The notes beneath the pieces were generated by a model. That model saw only the letters and a list, made by a program, of their open reading frames with translations, was not told the DNA's origin and did not search any database. A stretch of DNA of 64,000 nt from Arctopsyche grandis (taxonomy: Eukaryota > Arthropoda > Insecta > Trichoptera > Hydropsychidae): contig NC_135358.1 of the NCBI RefSeq assembly GCF_051622035.1, forward strand, positions 9,589,001 to 9,653,000. The letters run 5' to 3'. This document shows, piece by piece, positions 44,919 through 55,544 of this stretch (its first letter is position 1; each line of letters starts with the position of its first letter). Both the position numbers and the translations under genes were made by a program.

Positions 44919-46449
44919 ATGGTGAGTTGACGTGCGCAGCGTCTGCCGATTAAATCCGAGAGGGGCGACGGCGTTGGAGGCCATCCGAGCCCGAGATGGG
45001 GCCCAAAAGCCCCGGCGCCTCCGCCCCCGTCCTCAGCCCCACCCTCGCCCTCCCTCCTTCCCTCACCACACCTCACCGCCTTCGCCGTCGCGCCACCTTT
45101 CTCTCGGCTATTTACGAATCTCACATTCTGCCATGTTTTGCCAAATAAGCCTATCCGCTAAATCTGCATGTGTCTGACTCGCCAATCTCACTGTCTCACT
45201 ATCGAAATGAGCGCTGCTGGTTTGTTATAGTGGCCCGAGACTGCGAGCTTTGACACATGTCGACACTTTTGAGGTTATGTTAATCGGTGATCTGTTTTCA
45301 GTCTACCGCTAAAAAGAAGACCAGGAAGTTGCGAGGCCACGTCAGTCATGGACACGGACGTATTGGTGAGTAATAACAATTTTCCTAATTTTATTTTATT
45401 TTGCATCGCCGTAACTGATGAGCATTATTGAAGCTAACCAACAGTAACCTTAGTAATAGTAAAATCAATTCAATAGTGCTTACTTGTGGTATGAAAGTGG
45501 CAATCAAATTATTGTATTTATAATGCATTTAATGGTTCAAGCGTCCTTTCGCCTTTGAGGTTGTGAATCCACATGGATTGGATCTGATATTAGTTATTTC
45601 CACGTATTGATGAGGACAGTGATGAGAAATGAATCTTGTTTTCAGGTAAACACCGTAAGCATCCCGGAGGTCGTGGTAATGCCGGTGGAATGCACCACCA
45701 CCGTATTAACTTCGACAAATATCATCCAGGATATTTCGGAAAGGTGACTTTTTTTGTTTATATAATGCGAAAAATTAATTGTTTACTATACTAGTTTTCC
45801 ATGATGATTTATTGAACGGGCGGTCTAAATATACCTGTTGAAATGTTCAAAACTGATTAAATTAAAATTTGCCTCTAATTCAGAGGATGTATCTAGCCTC
45901 GTTAAATTTTTTTATGTATGTTTGTTAAAATTTATTAATTTTTTTTATGCTTAACGTGTTTCAGGTGGGTATGAGAAATTATCACGTTAGAAAAAACAAG
46001 AATTTCTGCCCTACCTTAAATTTGGACAAACTTTGGTCGTTGCTTGGCGAACAGACAAAGCAGTTGTATAAAGATAAGGAAACAAGAACCAAGAAGGCAC
46101 CCGTTATCGACATTGTCAAATCTGTAAGTATTCGTCTTAAGTTTTGATTTTTAATTTTGGTTATTATTTTTATGATGATTTTGTGAACGGGCGGTCTTAA
46201 AGCATCGTACAAATGCAATCTCCCGTGTTGATTGTTCTTTTCTGATCAAATTAATGTGTTTTTTTTTGTGGTATGTTGTATTTTTTTGATATGTATTGAT
46301 GTAGCTTTTGTTTGTTTCAGGGTTACTATAAACTTTTGGGCAAAGGTCGCATTCCTAATATTCCAATCATCGTCAAGGCAAAATTCTTCTCAAAAAAGGC
46401 TGAAAGGAAAATCAAGAAGATCGGAGGAGCCTGTGTTTTGTCAGCTTAA
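44919..46449 (+). CDS. RpL27A: Ribosomal protein L27A (uL15), 5 exons
   Basis: Coding exons are 44919-44921 (ATG alone), 45302-45365, 45646-45743, 45965-46123 and 46321-46449, giving 150 aa (about 148-149 elsewhere). The protein opens [20 protein letters not shown] with the uL15 signature [17 protein letters not shown], a [12 protein letters not shown] block and a C-terminus ending GGACVLSA. It is a large-subunit component in the cytoplasm. The first exon carrying only the ATG before GTGAGT, and GC-rich sequence in intron 1 (44922-45150), are typical of insect ribosomal protein genes. Introns 3 and 4 each host a U43-like box C/D snoRNA. AATAAA follows at 46461. Intact. Confidence 0.97.
45798..45862 (+). 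ncRNA. U43-like box C/D snoRNA in RpL27A intron 3
   Basis: C box ATGATGA at 45801-45807 and D box CTGA at 45853-45856 bound a 60-70 nt RNA. The antisense element ACGGGCGGT (45816-45824) lies before a D'-like CTAA and pairs with ACCGCCCGT in the 3' part of 18S rRNA. Counting five bases upstream of CTAA points to the first C after G in CCGCCC, the site known to be methylated by U43 (Cm1703 in human 18S, snR70 in yeast). The terminal stem is weak. Processing from the spliced intron is the usual route for such RNAs. Confidence 0.75.
46168..46250 (+). ncRNA. U43-like box C/D snoRNA in RpL27A intron 4
   Basis: C box ATGATGA at 46172-46178, antisense ACGGGCGGT at 46187-46195 with CTTAA after it, a C'-like GTGTTGAT and D box CTGA at 46242-46245. 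The order and the GTTGATTGTTC text resemble the vertebrate U43 layout more closely than the intron 3 copy. The two copies share the guide but differ in the second half, so they are a diverged duplicate pair. Confidence 0.78.
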
Positions 46450-46460
46450 CGTGTAAAATT

Positions 46461-46466
46461 AATAAA
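46461..46466 (+). terminator. AATAAA polyadenylation signal of RpL27A
   Basis: Canonical AATAAA 12 bases after the stop codon, giving the very short 3' UTR usual for ribosomal protein mRNAs. Confidence 0.75.
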
Positions 46467-46469
46467 ATA

Positions 46470-47490
46470 TTTTTAATAACTTATATTTTGTTTTTATTTG
46501 GCTGCAATTATTCCTTTCACATACATACATATAATTGAGAAATAAACTATTTGTAAATATGAGCACTTATGTACATACATTAGTTGCATTTTAAGTCTGA
46601 CTCTTACTGAGGAACTGGAGGTGGAGTATTTACATAGGCGTGTTAGTGTATATGAATGAATTTGCAAAGAAAAATCGACTCATTTTTTTGAGGAATGATC
46701 GCTGGGTTTTGTCTCCGTTATTGATAACAATTCTGCAGATCCACTAGAAAGTATGTAGTTTATGGTGAGTAGGAAACATTGAAAGATTAAGACTGCTGAA
46801 ATGAATCCTTTTCAAAGGTAAACGTTAAAGATGAATATTTTTCTCAACTCACAGCTGGTGTGGCATTTACATAGTCTGCAGATGTATAGCTCGTGCAGCG
46901 AAAGCTGGCACGTACCAATACAAACACGTATATTGTGTCCATGATGATATGAATAAGATTTTTTGTATCAGTTTTCTAGGACAATCAGTTGGTCCCTTTC
47001 ATACGCACCCACTTTCCGAGCATGACAGAAATAACAATTATTTTTTGTATTGCTCAAAGTGTGCACTACCACTTTGTGATTTTTTCCAGTTTCACTGGTC
47101 AGTCACCGATCAACCCCCACAAACTGACGTAACGCGTTCTTATATTGTTTGCTAATTGGTTAATTGGAGTTAGTTCATTAGAATTAGTGGATATATGATA
47201 ATAAAATTGGATCTGGGAAAACACTAACGGGACAAAGAAGTAACGAATTAAAGAAAATCAGAAAAGGTTAGTAAAACTAGAAGTACGTTTAGTAGTAGAG
47301 TAGTAAAAGTAAAGTCTTATAATAGAAAAGTTTGAAATTGAAATTCAAAAATAAGATTATAAAACGAACTATGTATTTATTTAGATTAGAAACACTTCCG
47401 GTTCGGGTAGACTTTCTGGGTGTAAATGTACTGCGGCATTATCCAAAGATCGCCGCAATATTTTTTTTGTAAGATTATTTTATTATTATT
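46470..47490. other. Unannotated intergenic stretch
   Basis: I see no gene. Several short frames are open, but none has recognisable features. A (TACATACATA) patch lies near 46520. Confidence 0.4.
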
Positions 47491-47494
47491 TACA

Positions 47495-48815
47495 TTGAAG
47501 TAGAATGGGTAGAAGCGCTCTCCAGCTTCCAAAAATGTTGCTACTAAAACTCCGTGCAGACGGAGATTTCGGCTGTTTTTCTCAGTTGCAGTAGGATCTC
47601 TGAAATAGGCTCTACTAGTGAAATTGTGTGGTAGTATTAGTTCGACAAAGTCCGAACATCTGTATGTGCACGTGGTAGATGTTCGGATCAGCCTCACTCA
47701 TTGAAAAACAGTTATTATTACTTTATATCTACATTGAAGTAGTATGCATAGAATTGCTCTCAGCCCCTAAAAATGTTGCCACAAAAAATCCGTGTGCCCG
47801 GAGATGTCAGCTGTTTTGTCCAGTTGTTGTAAGGGACGATCACTTCCACGAATTTTTTTTCCTCACTCTTTTGACTTTCCGTCTCTCTTCGATGGCTCGC
47901 TTTTAAGCGATACTTTTGTTAGGAATGACTATTCTATACATTATACTTCAATGATTATTTATGACAAGTTCTGACTTAGCTACAAAATTCTGAAGCCGAC
48001 AAACAATTCTATGCAAAATAATGAAAAAATATTTTGATGGTCTAGGCACCCAACAGTAAACAAATTTGAAGTGAGCAAATAAACAAAAAAGTGTAGCGAT
48101 TTCTTTGCGAATTTATTTTATTATCTTTGTAACGGTCGGGACTTAATACTAGCCGACAAAGAAGAATGTCTATACATAATAATGAAAAAGACTGCATTAT
48201 TATCAAAATTCGAACACTTTTAAAATCACTTATTTCCTGTTTAATATAATTTATATCCTATATTTTTTAATTCGTATTAATTTTTGCATACGTACGTTTG
48301 TTTTACTTATAATTTAAAAAAAATGCTATTTATCATTTTATTCGTGGCACGTATTCAAATATTAAATAAATATGCCATCCAAACTATATCATAGATCTTA
48401 AAAACATTACACGATCGGTTGAAATAAAATATATAAATATTAGCGTGTTTCTTTCAACAGCCTGTATATGAAAAATGCATTTGTGTGAGTAATCGGAAAT
48501 TTAAACGTTGAATGGATTAAGTCATTGCTGAGTATCAGCTGAATTCCGTTCTTTTTTTGTTGACACCTTTGGATGTTGATGGGTATTTATTCAGATTGTC
48601 ATGAAGAAAAAATTGGCTTTATCTAGATAGAAGTTTTATCATTAAGACTAATCATAGAAGTAGAATTCATAGAATCGCTCTCAGCCTCCAAAAATGTTGC
48701 TACAAAAACTGCGTGGCGGAGTTTGTTCATTGTTTGCTAAACTTCGTCTCTCTTTGATGGTTCGCTTTTAGACGATACTTTTGTCAACAATGACCATTCT
48801 ATGCTTATAAATCGT
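47495..48815. repeat. Three diverged copies of a repeat unit with TGACTTTCCG-type spacer
   Basis: The block AGAATNNRTAGAANCGCTCTC...CCAAAAATGTTGC...AAAACTCCGTG occurs at about 47503-47600, 47735-47830 and 48659-48725. The second and third copies are both followed, after different distances, by CGTCTCTCTTCGATGGCTCG, TTTTAAGCGATACTTTTGT and AATGACTATTCTAT. It looks like a local duplication or a small repeat family. It has no frame conserved across copies. Confidence 0.65.
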
Positions 48816-48888
48816 GATTAGTGAAAGAGTGACATTGTTGTTATAACCAGAATGTATTAAAATAAATACAAGTTGTATATGAAATGAA

Positions 48889-48894
48889 TTTATT
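48889..48894 (-). terminator. AATAAA polyadenylation signal of SF3A2
   Basis: The minus strand reads AATAAA about 20 bases after the SF3A2 stop codon. Confidence 0.6.
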
Positions 48895-48912
48895 AAGAAA
48901 ACATTTGTGAAA

Positions 48913-49869
48913 TTACATATTTGGTGGAGGAGGTGGAACAGGCATCAATGGTGGGGGAGGTGGGACTGGGTTGAACATAGGGGGACGTGGTGGTGGTGGA
49001 ACACCCATCATAGGTGGAGGAGGTAGCGGTGGACGCAGACCAGGAGGTGGCATTAATTTCGGGGGCTGTTGTGGTCGAAGAAGTTCCATTTTGAAGGCAA
49101 ATTGCAAGAAAAATTGCTTGGTATCTTTGTTCCAATGGGTCCAAAATTTAGTATCGTGTTTTTCCACCTCTCTACTTGGAACTTTGAATGCGATGGTTTC
49201 GTACGGTTCGGCGGCGAAAAGCAAATATTGCCACTTGCGGTCTGGAGGTTCGACTTTTTGTTCGTAAGCAGACATAAAGCGGTGTCGGGGCAAAACACCT
49301 TCAGAAATTTCTGAAATGATATAAAATGGTCAGGTTCAATACGTTTTGGTTCATTTACATATATAGGTGTTCAATATACCTGGATAATCGACTTGAAAGA
49401 GTAAACTTTGCTGGCCCGTTTCAGGATCCCGTTGTTTTGTGACACGATATCCAGGCCTACCGATTTTGACGAACTTTTTTGGTTCAATTCTGGGCTTCTC
49501 CGGAGCCAATTGTTGTGGTGCCTCTTTAGCTTCAGTGGCTGCTCTTCGAGCCAAATTAGCTTGATGTTTCTTACCCTGGGTGTGGGCAAGATAACTTCCC
49601 TCGTTGTTGTGCAGCGTTAAGCATAATTTACACTCGTAGGATCCTGTCGACAGATTTATATAAGAATCTCGCTGAGAAATTAAGAGCTATTAAGAAAATG
49701 AACTGTTGCAATTACCTAAATGATTTTTCATAAAATATGGATCCTTATTGAGGTCTATTGTTTCGAGAGCAAGTAGTCGAAGACGTTCTCTCCTGTCACG
49801 GTTGCTTTCCGACCATGATGCGACACCTCCTCCGCCTGTCTTCCCACCAGGACGATTTTGAAAGTCCAT
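48913..49869 (-). CDS. SF3A2: Splicing factor 3A subunit 2 (SF3a66), 3 exons
   Basis: Minus-strand coding exons are 49869-49716, 49643-49380 and 49310-48913, giving 271 aa, close to the Drosophila form (about 264) and shorter than human (464), which has a longer Pro-rich tail. The start MDFQNRPGGKTGGGGVASW is the invariant family N-terminus. A matrin-type C2H2 zinc finger follows (YECKLCLTLHNNEGSYLAH, then GKKH). The central region has IGRPGYRVTKQRDP and KWQYLLFAAEPYETIAFK. The tail is Pro-rich (PPPPMMGVPPPPRPP). SF3A2 is part of the U2 snRNP and is needed for prespliceosome assembly in the nucleus. Looks intact. Confidence 0.97.
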
Positions 49870-50747
49870 GATGAAAAAGTATCTACAAAAATTTATTATG
49901 AGGTAAATTGATGTTTCATTCGAGAATGCTTATTATTTTGTCTGTGATCATTTCGCATATGATACTATTGAAATGTGTCAAAAATTCATACGAAGGCACT
50001 GTTATGGTGATTTTTTCAAATACAATTGCAAAATCATGTGATTTATAACAAATATAATTAAAGAGGATATCACATATATTATTTTAGGTTATGTGCTTTG
50101 TCCCGATAAGCTATATTACATATTTCCAGTCGAACGTTTGAATGATATGTAATTAAAAATGAAATGCAATTACGTTAGGCAAATATATACTAAAACCTAG
50201 TTTAATTGTTAAGATATTAATATTATAAATAAACGTTTTGATACGATTTTTCTAATCCATTTGCATATTATTTATGGGAGATTTTGAAGAGTACATTAGC
50301 ATATATGAATTGAATAGGATTGTGATATTCAAAGATAAAATTGTACCCAAATAAGACAAAAAATCTACCTTTTGTCGACGGCTTTACAAACTGTCAGCCG
50401 CCGACCAAGACGCCAACTGGATGGTTGTAGTACCAACTTTTACGACCATGTTTGAAATATCTTAAATCACTTAATTTGTACATAATTTTCGAAGAGAAAC
50501 TTTATGTGGCATGATGGTGTAAGTTTATATGAAAAATATTGAATTATAATGAAAAGTGAAATGCCAATAAATTAAAACAAACATTTTTCAACTACTGATA
50601 TTATACTTATATTATATACTGATATTATATTATACTTACATTTGTACCAACGTGCAAATAATGTGAGGCATAGAGCTACACTATTTTTTTTACTATTTAA
50701 GGGAAACACTACGCTCATTTAATATTATAGTTAATTACTATTTAAGG
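49870..50747. other. 5' flank of SF3A2
   Basis: No gene is recognised. The SF3A2 promoter should lie near 49870-50000. The remainder is AT-rich, with low-complexity ATATTATACTGATATTA near 50600. Confidence 0.45.
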
Positions 50748-51275
50748 CAGCGGTTTCCAAACTGGGAGGCGCGAACTACTGCCAGGGGAGGCGCCAAAAC
50801 TTTTATTAAAAAAATAATTTTCTAAGGGTGTTTAGAATAAATTGCCCGAGGGCGCCATCGGGCCGGCCGGCACTGTTTGTAACGTCTTATTTATGCGAAA
50901 CGGGCTTTTCGGCACTAGCTGCAATGAAAACCAAATATCCAACCAGGATAATAGTCGAAAAGGAGTTACGAGTGGCACTCTCCATATTGCACCCAAGATT
51001 TGATAAACTTTGTGCGAATAAAAAACATGTGTTAGATGTAGTTTAATTAGTAATTTAATATAAAAATAAATATACGTGTTCGTATAAATTTATGTTATAG
51101 CAAAACCTTTTTATTATTCTGTCTATTGTAGTGTTCAGTATTTTTTTTTAAATAAAGGTTCATTATTTAAAACGTTTCTATATTATTATATCTATTAAAA
51201 AATAAAAGGTAGGGAGGCGCGGAAAAAAATTTTTTTTTTAGGGAGGCGTAGTAGCATAAAGTTTGGAAACCGCTG
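50748..51275 (+). mobile_element. hAT remnant (ZBED5/SCAND3-like transposase C-terminus)
   Basis: Ends CAGCGGTTTCCAAACT and the inverted CAGCGGTTTCCAAACT are flanked by an exact 8-bp ATTTAAGG (50740-50747 and 51276-51283). The frame at 50828-51046 encodes TSYLCETGFSALAAMKTKYP and VEKELRVALSILHPRFDKLC, the C-terminal block of hAT transposases of the type domesticated as ZBED5/SCAND3. At 528 bp it is an internally deleted copy. The good match of its ends and duplication suggests a fairly recent insertion. Confidence 0.9.
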
Positions 51276-51356
51276 ATTTAAGGAGAAGGCTACAATCATT
51301 GGTTACTTAATTGTTGAACCAATGCCTCGACAAAATTTTGTGCATGAAACATATAA

Positions 51357-52156
51357 AGGTCTGTTCATACTTAACAGCACTGCACGACTCCGTTTCAAAT
51401 ATGTCATTTTATTACATTTCTATTCATATCTACCTGCACGTCGCGGTGATGTCACGTTCACAGCACTTTGGCCGAGTGCAAGGCATAATCCGCTTACTTA
51501 TACATTACAGGCCATGACGATACGGCGCAATATTGCTTACGTCGTATTGTCGAGAACTCTTTCGCATTCGTAGCTACGCGTCAGAATACAAGTCAGCAAA
51601 AATGTTTCGGCGTTTATCAAACGAAAAATTATGTATAATCGCGTTGTTGTTGGAAGAAGAAGCTCAAGAAGGCAATAAAAAAGCACGGAGGCGTTTTGAT
51701 GTGCATCCCATGTTAAAAAATAGAAAAACCGAAGGAGAGTTTTGGACACTGTATAAGGAGCTTGTGGATGATGGACAAATTTTTTTTAAATATTTCCGTA
51801 AAAAATTAAAAAATTTTTTTTAAATATTTTTTCAATATTTGCGCAAAAACAATGTCGAAAGATTGAACAGCTGTCAACTGTCACTATCGATAATTGGTCC
51901 AAAACAGCAAAGCGGCAGACTCATGGCACGTAATTTGCGTGTATATTTCCACGATGGCCAAAAAAACGGATACGATACGTTGACGGATGTTGCTGTAAGG
52001 TATGAACAGGAAATGTCGAGTACTGCTGTAAGCCTGCCGTAGCGTAAACGTGACGGTTGGTATGAATATACCCATACAAAATGTACCAAAGAATACTTTT
52101 AGTACGGCCGGATACCCGCTGAAGTCGGTACGTGCTGACTAGGTATGAACAGACCT
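51357..52156 (+). mobile_element. PIF/Harbinger element, 800 bp, deleted
   Basis: Ends AGGTCTGTTCATAC and the inverted partner GTATGAACAGACCT are flanked by TAA on both sides (51354-51356 and 52157-52159), the PIF/Harbinger target size. The frame 51603-51823 reads RRRFDVHPMLKNRKTEGEFW, TLYKELVDDGQIFFKYFRKK, the N-terminal segment of HARBI1-like nucleases. The catalytic core is missing. A second deletion derivative of a hAT element begins 4 bp after the right end. Confidence 0.87.
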
Positions 52157-52160
52157 TAAA

Positions 52161-52399
52161 CAGTGGCGGCTCGTGCATAGGAACTGCGGCGCTGCAGCAC
52201 CCCCAGAAAAAATACAAAAAAATCACATTTTTATACATTTACAACTTGTGAATATAATTTAAATAAGAATGATTAGATATTTGACATAACCATTATTAAT
52301 GAGTATGTCAAATATATCTAAATACAAGTTGTAAATGCGATTTCTTTGTAATTTTTCTGGGGGTGCTGCAGCGCCGCAGTTCCTATGCACGAGCCGCCA
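52161..52399. mobile_element. Long-palindrome hAT MITE (CAGTGGCGGCTCGTG family)
   Basis: Left arm CAGTGGCGGCTCGTGCATAG continues as an inverted repeat of at least 48 bp, and most of the element is one hairpin. The right end lacks the last three bases of the terminal repeat (CCGCCA then GGTATACG), so a target duplication cannot be shown. Relative of 6788-8199. Confidence 0.8.
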
Positions 52400-52859
52400 G
52401 GTATACGGACAGGTGTGTGAATAACACATGGCTGTGTCCACACTCTGGCTATCTTGTGTTTTAGTTTGTTATTTTGTACCAATTGGTGCCAAGTCAACCA
52501 TAAACGTGTGTTTAGTTGAAAGTATCACATTCAAAACTTGTTTATAACAATAGTTCCGCTTTGTCAATTTTGTGCATCTGTAGTCATAGCTCCAAGTTTA
52601 TAGTTAATACATTTTAATAACTGACCGATTTTATTCATTTATCTTAGTTTTGTGCGTAGGTGAATGCGTATGTGGGAGCAGCAGTGTGAACAGCTTATCA
52701 TGTTGGCCGAGTAGCAACGAATATCGTCCTGACAAAACGCTAGGCAATGCGTATTCTGTTCACACACATGCATTATTTGCGCATAAAGCTTTTTCACAAA
52801 GTGGGGGCAATGTGAAGAGTCAAGTCATCACATATCGTTTTATTTGGTTCGGTGATTAT
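52400..52859. other. Unannotated spacer
   Basis: No gene is supported. A frame at 52650-53009 is open but overlaps the MITE that follows and has no recognised features. Confidence 0.4.
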
Positions 52860-53062
52860 TCCACACAAAGTGATCTCGCACACGTCACTAAAATCTCGAT
52901 CACGGAACATCTGGCACTCGAAAGTTCCATCCACCGAGAGTTACGTACGCGAACTATCTTACTAACAAGAAGTCGAGTGCCAGATATTCTGTATTCGCGA
53001 TTTTCGTGACAACGATTGTCGTGTGCGCGATGGCAATGTGTGAAATAATCCGTTTACCGTTT
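52860..53062. mobile_element. MITE of the GATCACGGAACATCTGG family, copy 3
   Basis: Contains CACTAAAATCTCGATCACGG then AACATCTGGCACTCG and the inverted partner CGAGTGCCAGATATTCTG...CGATTTTCGTGAC. It ends with GAAATAATCCGTTTACCGTT, the same outer end as copies 1 and 2. Confidence 0.72.
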
Positions 53063-54505
53063 TGTTTATATGAGTATGCTTATGTTCGACTTTTGCATTC
53101 TTAATCTATCGCCCAATTTGGTATATTTTATAGTTACCGGTATCACTTTTTATCGAAATTTCACATTTCCATGACGCCGTTTCAAATACTCAATATGTAT
53201 GTAAAAAAGAACATATGTATGTATATCCAGTTTGTACTTCGATATCCATAGAAGTGATAGAATGGATATGCTTTAAAATTTGCAGAAATAATAAAAAAAG
53301 CCCAACTATAAAAATTAAAATATTCAGGAAAGCTAACTAATGGAACACAGAGGGCCGAATTGTAAACGAAAAATATATGTATGTACATACATACATATAT
53401 GATTAATTTATATACAGTATTGTATTTATATTAAGCTTTCGGTAAATATGAGAATACATACATACAACGTTAATTTAATATTATTAGAAATGATAATAAT
53501 GCATGTACATAAAATAGCGATGGATAAAAATTTTCTTTTAAAACGGCAAAAAAACATCACGTCAAAAAATAATGTTAGAGGATAAAAATATCAAAGTCTA
53601 GTCAGCAAGGCTAACGTTCCAGGTCAACGTATTCCAGATATTTTGAATAATAAATAAATTTACATTATTGACAGCTTAGCTCGGTCCTGGAAAAAGGTTC
53701 CACTCGCGATAATCTAGGTTGAAATATTTTGAATGATAAACAACTTTAATATTATATATGTATATATCGATTTATTGCCAGTTCCGTCGAAATATGAATG
53801 GGAAAGCTTACTTCTAATTATTGTATATATCTTAAAAACATTTTCATGTTTTATAAACATATTATATACCATGACTGTAACTCATAAATATTTACTAATT
53901 TGTATCCGATAATATCGAATATAATATTGTAATCCTTTTATTTGGATAAGTACGTTAAAAGAAAACAATTTTTCATTTTTTTTATTGTATTCACGTGTCT
54001 ACTTTAAAATCGCTATAAATCAACAGCACTTTTTTGTATATTGCTGGATACGAGAACGATGCTTTGTGAAAATACGTTGACCTGTTGACTCAATAGTCAG
54101 TCTGTGGTTTTGCCTTGTAATTGTTCAATGCTTTCCGCTAAAATTTTAGTGAATTTGTAAATATGTTGCGTTCTACAAATGTTGCGTTTTCCCGATTTTC
54201 ACTCTCCCGAGCAACGCCGGGTAATTCAGGTGCATAATGATATTTATGAACAGCAGTGTCCAGAGAAATGCATTTTTCTGGTAGTGTCGTTCAATTTACA
54301 TGGCAACGGATAAACAATCCAATACAAATAACAATAGGTATTGTAATTTTTTGTAATAATCAGATTTTTATTGTGAATGCTCCTCGAAGGGTTTTCTTCT
54401 ATCTTTGAATTTTTCTCACTATTCACATTAGAGAAGATAAAAGTGATAGACAATTCTTTTTAAACATTAATGAAAAAAAATGGCAAGTAAATACTAAAAG
54501 ATTTC
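53063..54505. other. Unannotated AT-rich stretch
   Basis: No gene is seen. It holds a palindromic TGTATGTACATACATACATA microsatellite near 53378-53400 and AT-rich text. Confidence 0.4.
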
Positions 54506-54509
54506 ATCA

Positions 54510-55269
54510 TCTTAAGCCATTCACCATCCACTGCTGGATGAAGGCATCTCCAACACGCTTTCCTTTTACCCTTTTGCATTTTCTTGGGTACTATTCTGGC
54601 ACTTCTTTTGTCCGCTTTTCGTCCATTCTTCTAGCCATGTGGCCCGCCCATTTCTGAATTTCCTCATTCTGTACATATGAGCCGTTATATTTCAAATTGG
54701 CGTCATTTCACTTTTCTTCATTTCGAGAAATATCCTGCAAAATATTAAACTTTGCGAGATATTTATATGGATGTTAAACTTGGACATTGAACGCCAAGTT
54801 GATAAACAAAGTCCAATGCACTCAAAGAAGTATGGAACGCTGAATGGTCGGCATAACGAGGAATTACAGGAAGCGGAATATGTGAGAGAGTGAAGAGATT
54901 CAAATGGAAATGGGCGGGTGGGCCACGTGGAGAGAAGAATGGACGAAAGGTGGAAAAAATAAGTGCGAGAATGGTACCCAAGAGAATGCAAAAGCGTAAA
55001 AGGAAGACTGCAGGGAAGATGGGTAGGCGAAATTAGGAAAATGTGTGGGGTGAGATGGATGAGAGTTGCGCAAAACAGAGACGAGTGGAAGCGTGTTGGA
55101 GAGGACTTAATCCAGCAGTGGATATGGTGAATGGCTATTACTTTAAGATAAAATATAAATATAACTACGAAAGAACTTCGATTTTGAATAACAAGGTGAA
55201 GGTGAAGGAATAGATCGTATATGAGTCATCAATCGTATGGAAGGCGCACCAAAATATCCCCATAAAAAT

Positions 55270-55337
<68 letters not shown>

Positions 55338-55540
55338 TGATGATAAGCGAGATGAACAACAACTGATTTTTTTTTACTATTTGGGAGGGGGGGGGGAGGT
55401 GCAACTACCCTTAGAGCAGCCCTGACTACCCTTGTCATACTTATCACCCGTATATTCCACTCCTGTATTTTCTCGTTATGCCGAGCATACAGCGTTCCAT
55501 TCTCCTTTGAGTGCCCAATTCCGGCGTGCAAAATATATTC
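54510..55540. mobile_element. Three fragments of one LINE family in mixed orientation
   Basis: The segment 54510-54680 is minus strand, 54780-55135 is plus strand and 55430-55540 is minus strand. All derive from the C-terminal end of the LINE seen at 2895-3415: on the plus strand the text reads TGGGCGGGTGGGCCACGTGG, AGAAGAATGGACGAAAGGTG and AACAGAGACGAGTGGAAGCG. The middle and right fragments share GGAACGCTGAATGGTCGGCA/GGAACGCTGTATGCTCGGCA. An (AT)n tract of about 60 bp (55275-55335) lies between them. All are frame-shifted. Confidence 0.75.
55275..55336. repeat. (AT)n microsatellite
   Basis: An almost pure run of about 30 AT dinucleotides preceded by ACATACAT. Confidence 0.97.
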
Positions 55541-55544
55541 CTTT

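Noticed and set aside
45366-45645. Possible further snoRNA in RpL27A intron 2
   Set aside because: ACAGTAA and TGATGAG motifs occur, but I could not assemble a convincing H/ACA or C/D structure with an rRNA guide.
48971-49314. Plus-strand frames overlapping SF3A2
   Set aside because: They are shadows of the Pro-rich and central SF3A2 coding exons; no independent features.
55229-55425. Tyr-Ile repeat frames
   Set aside because: They are translations of an (AT)n microsatellite; the same applies to 60949-61173.
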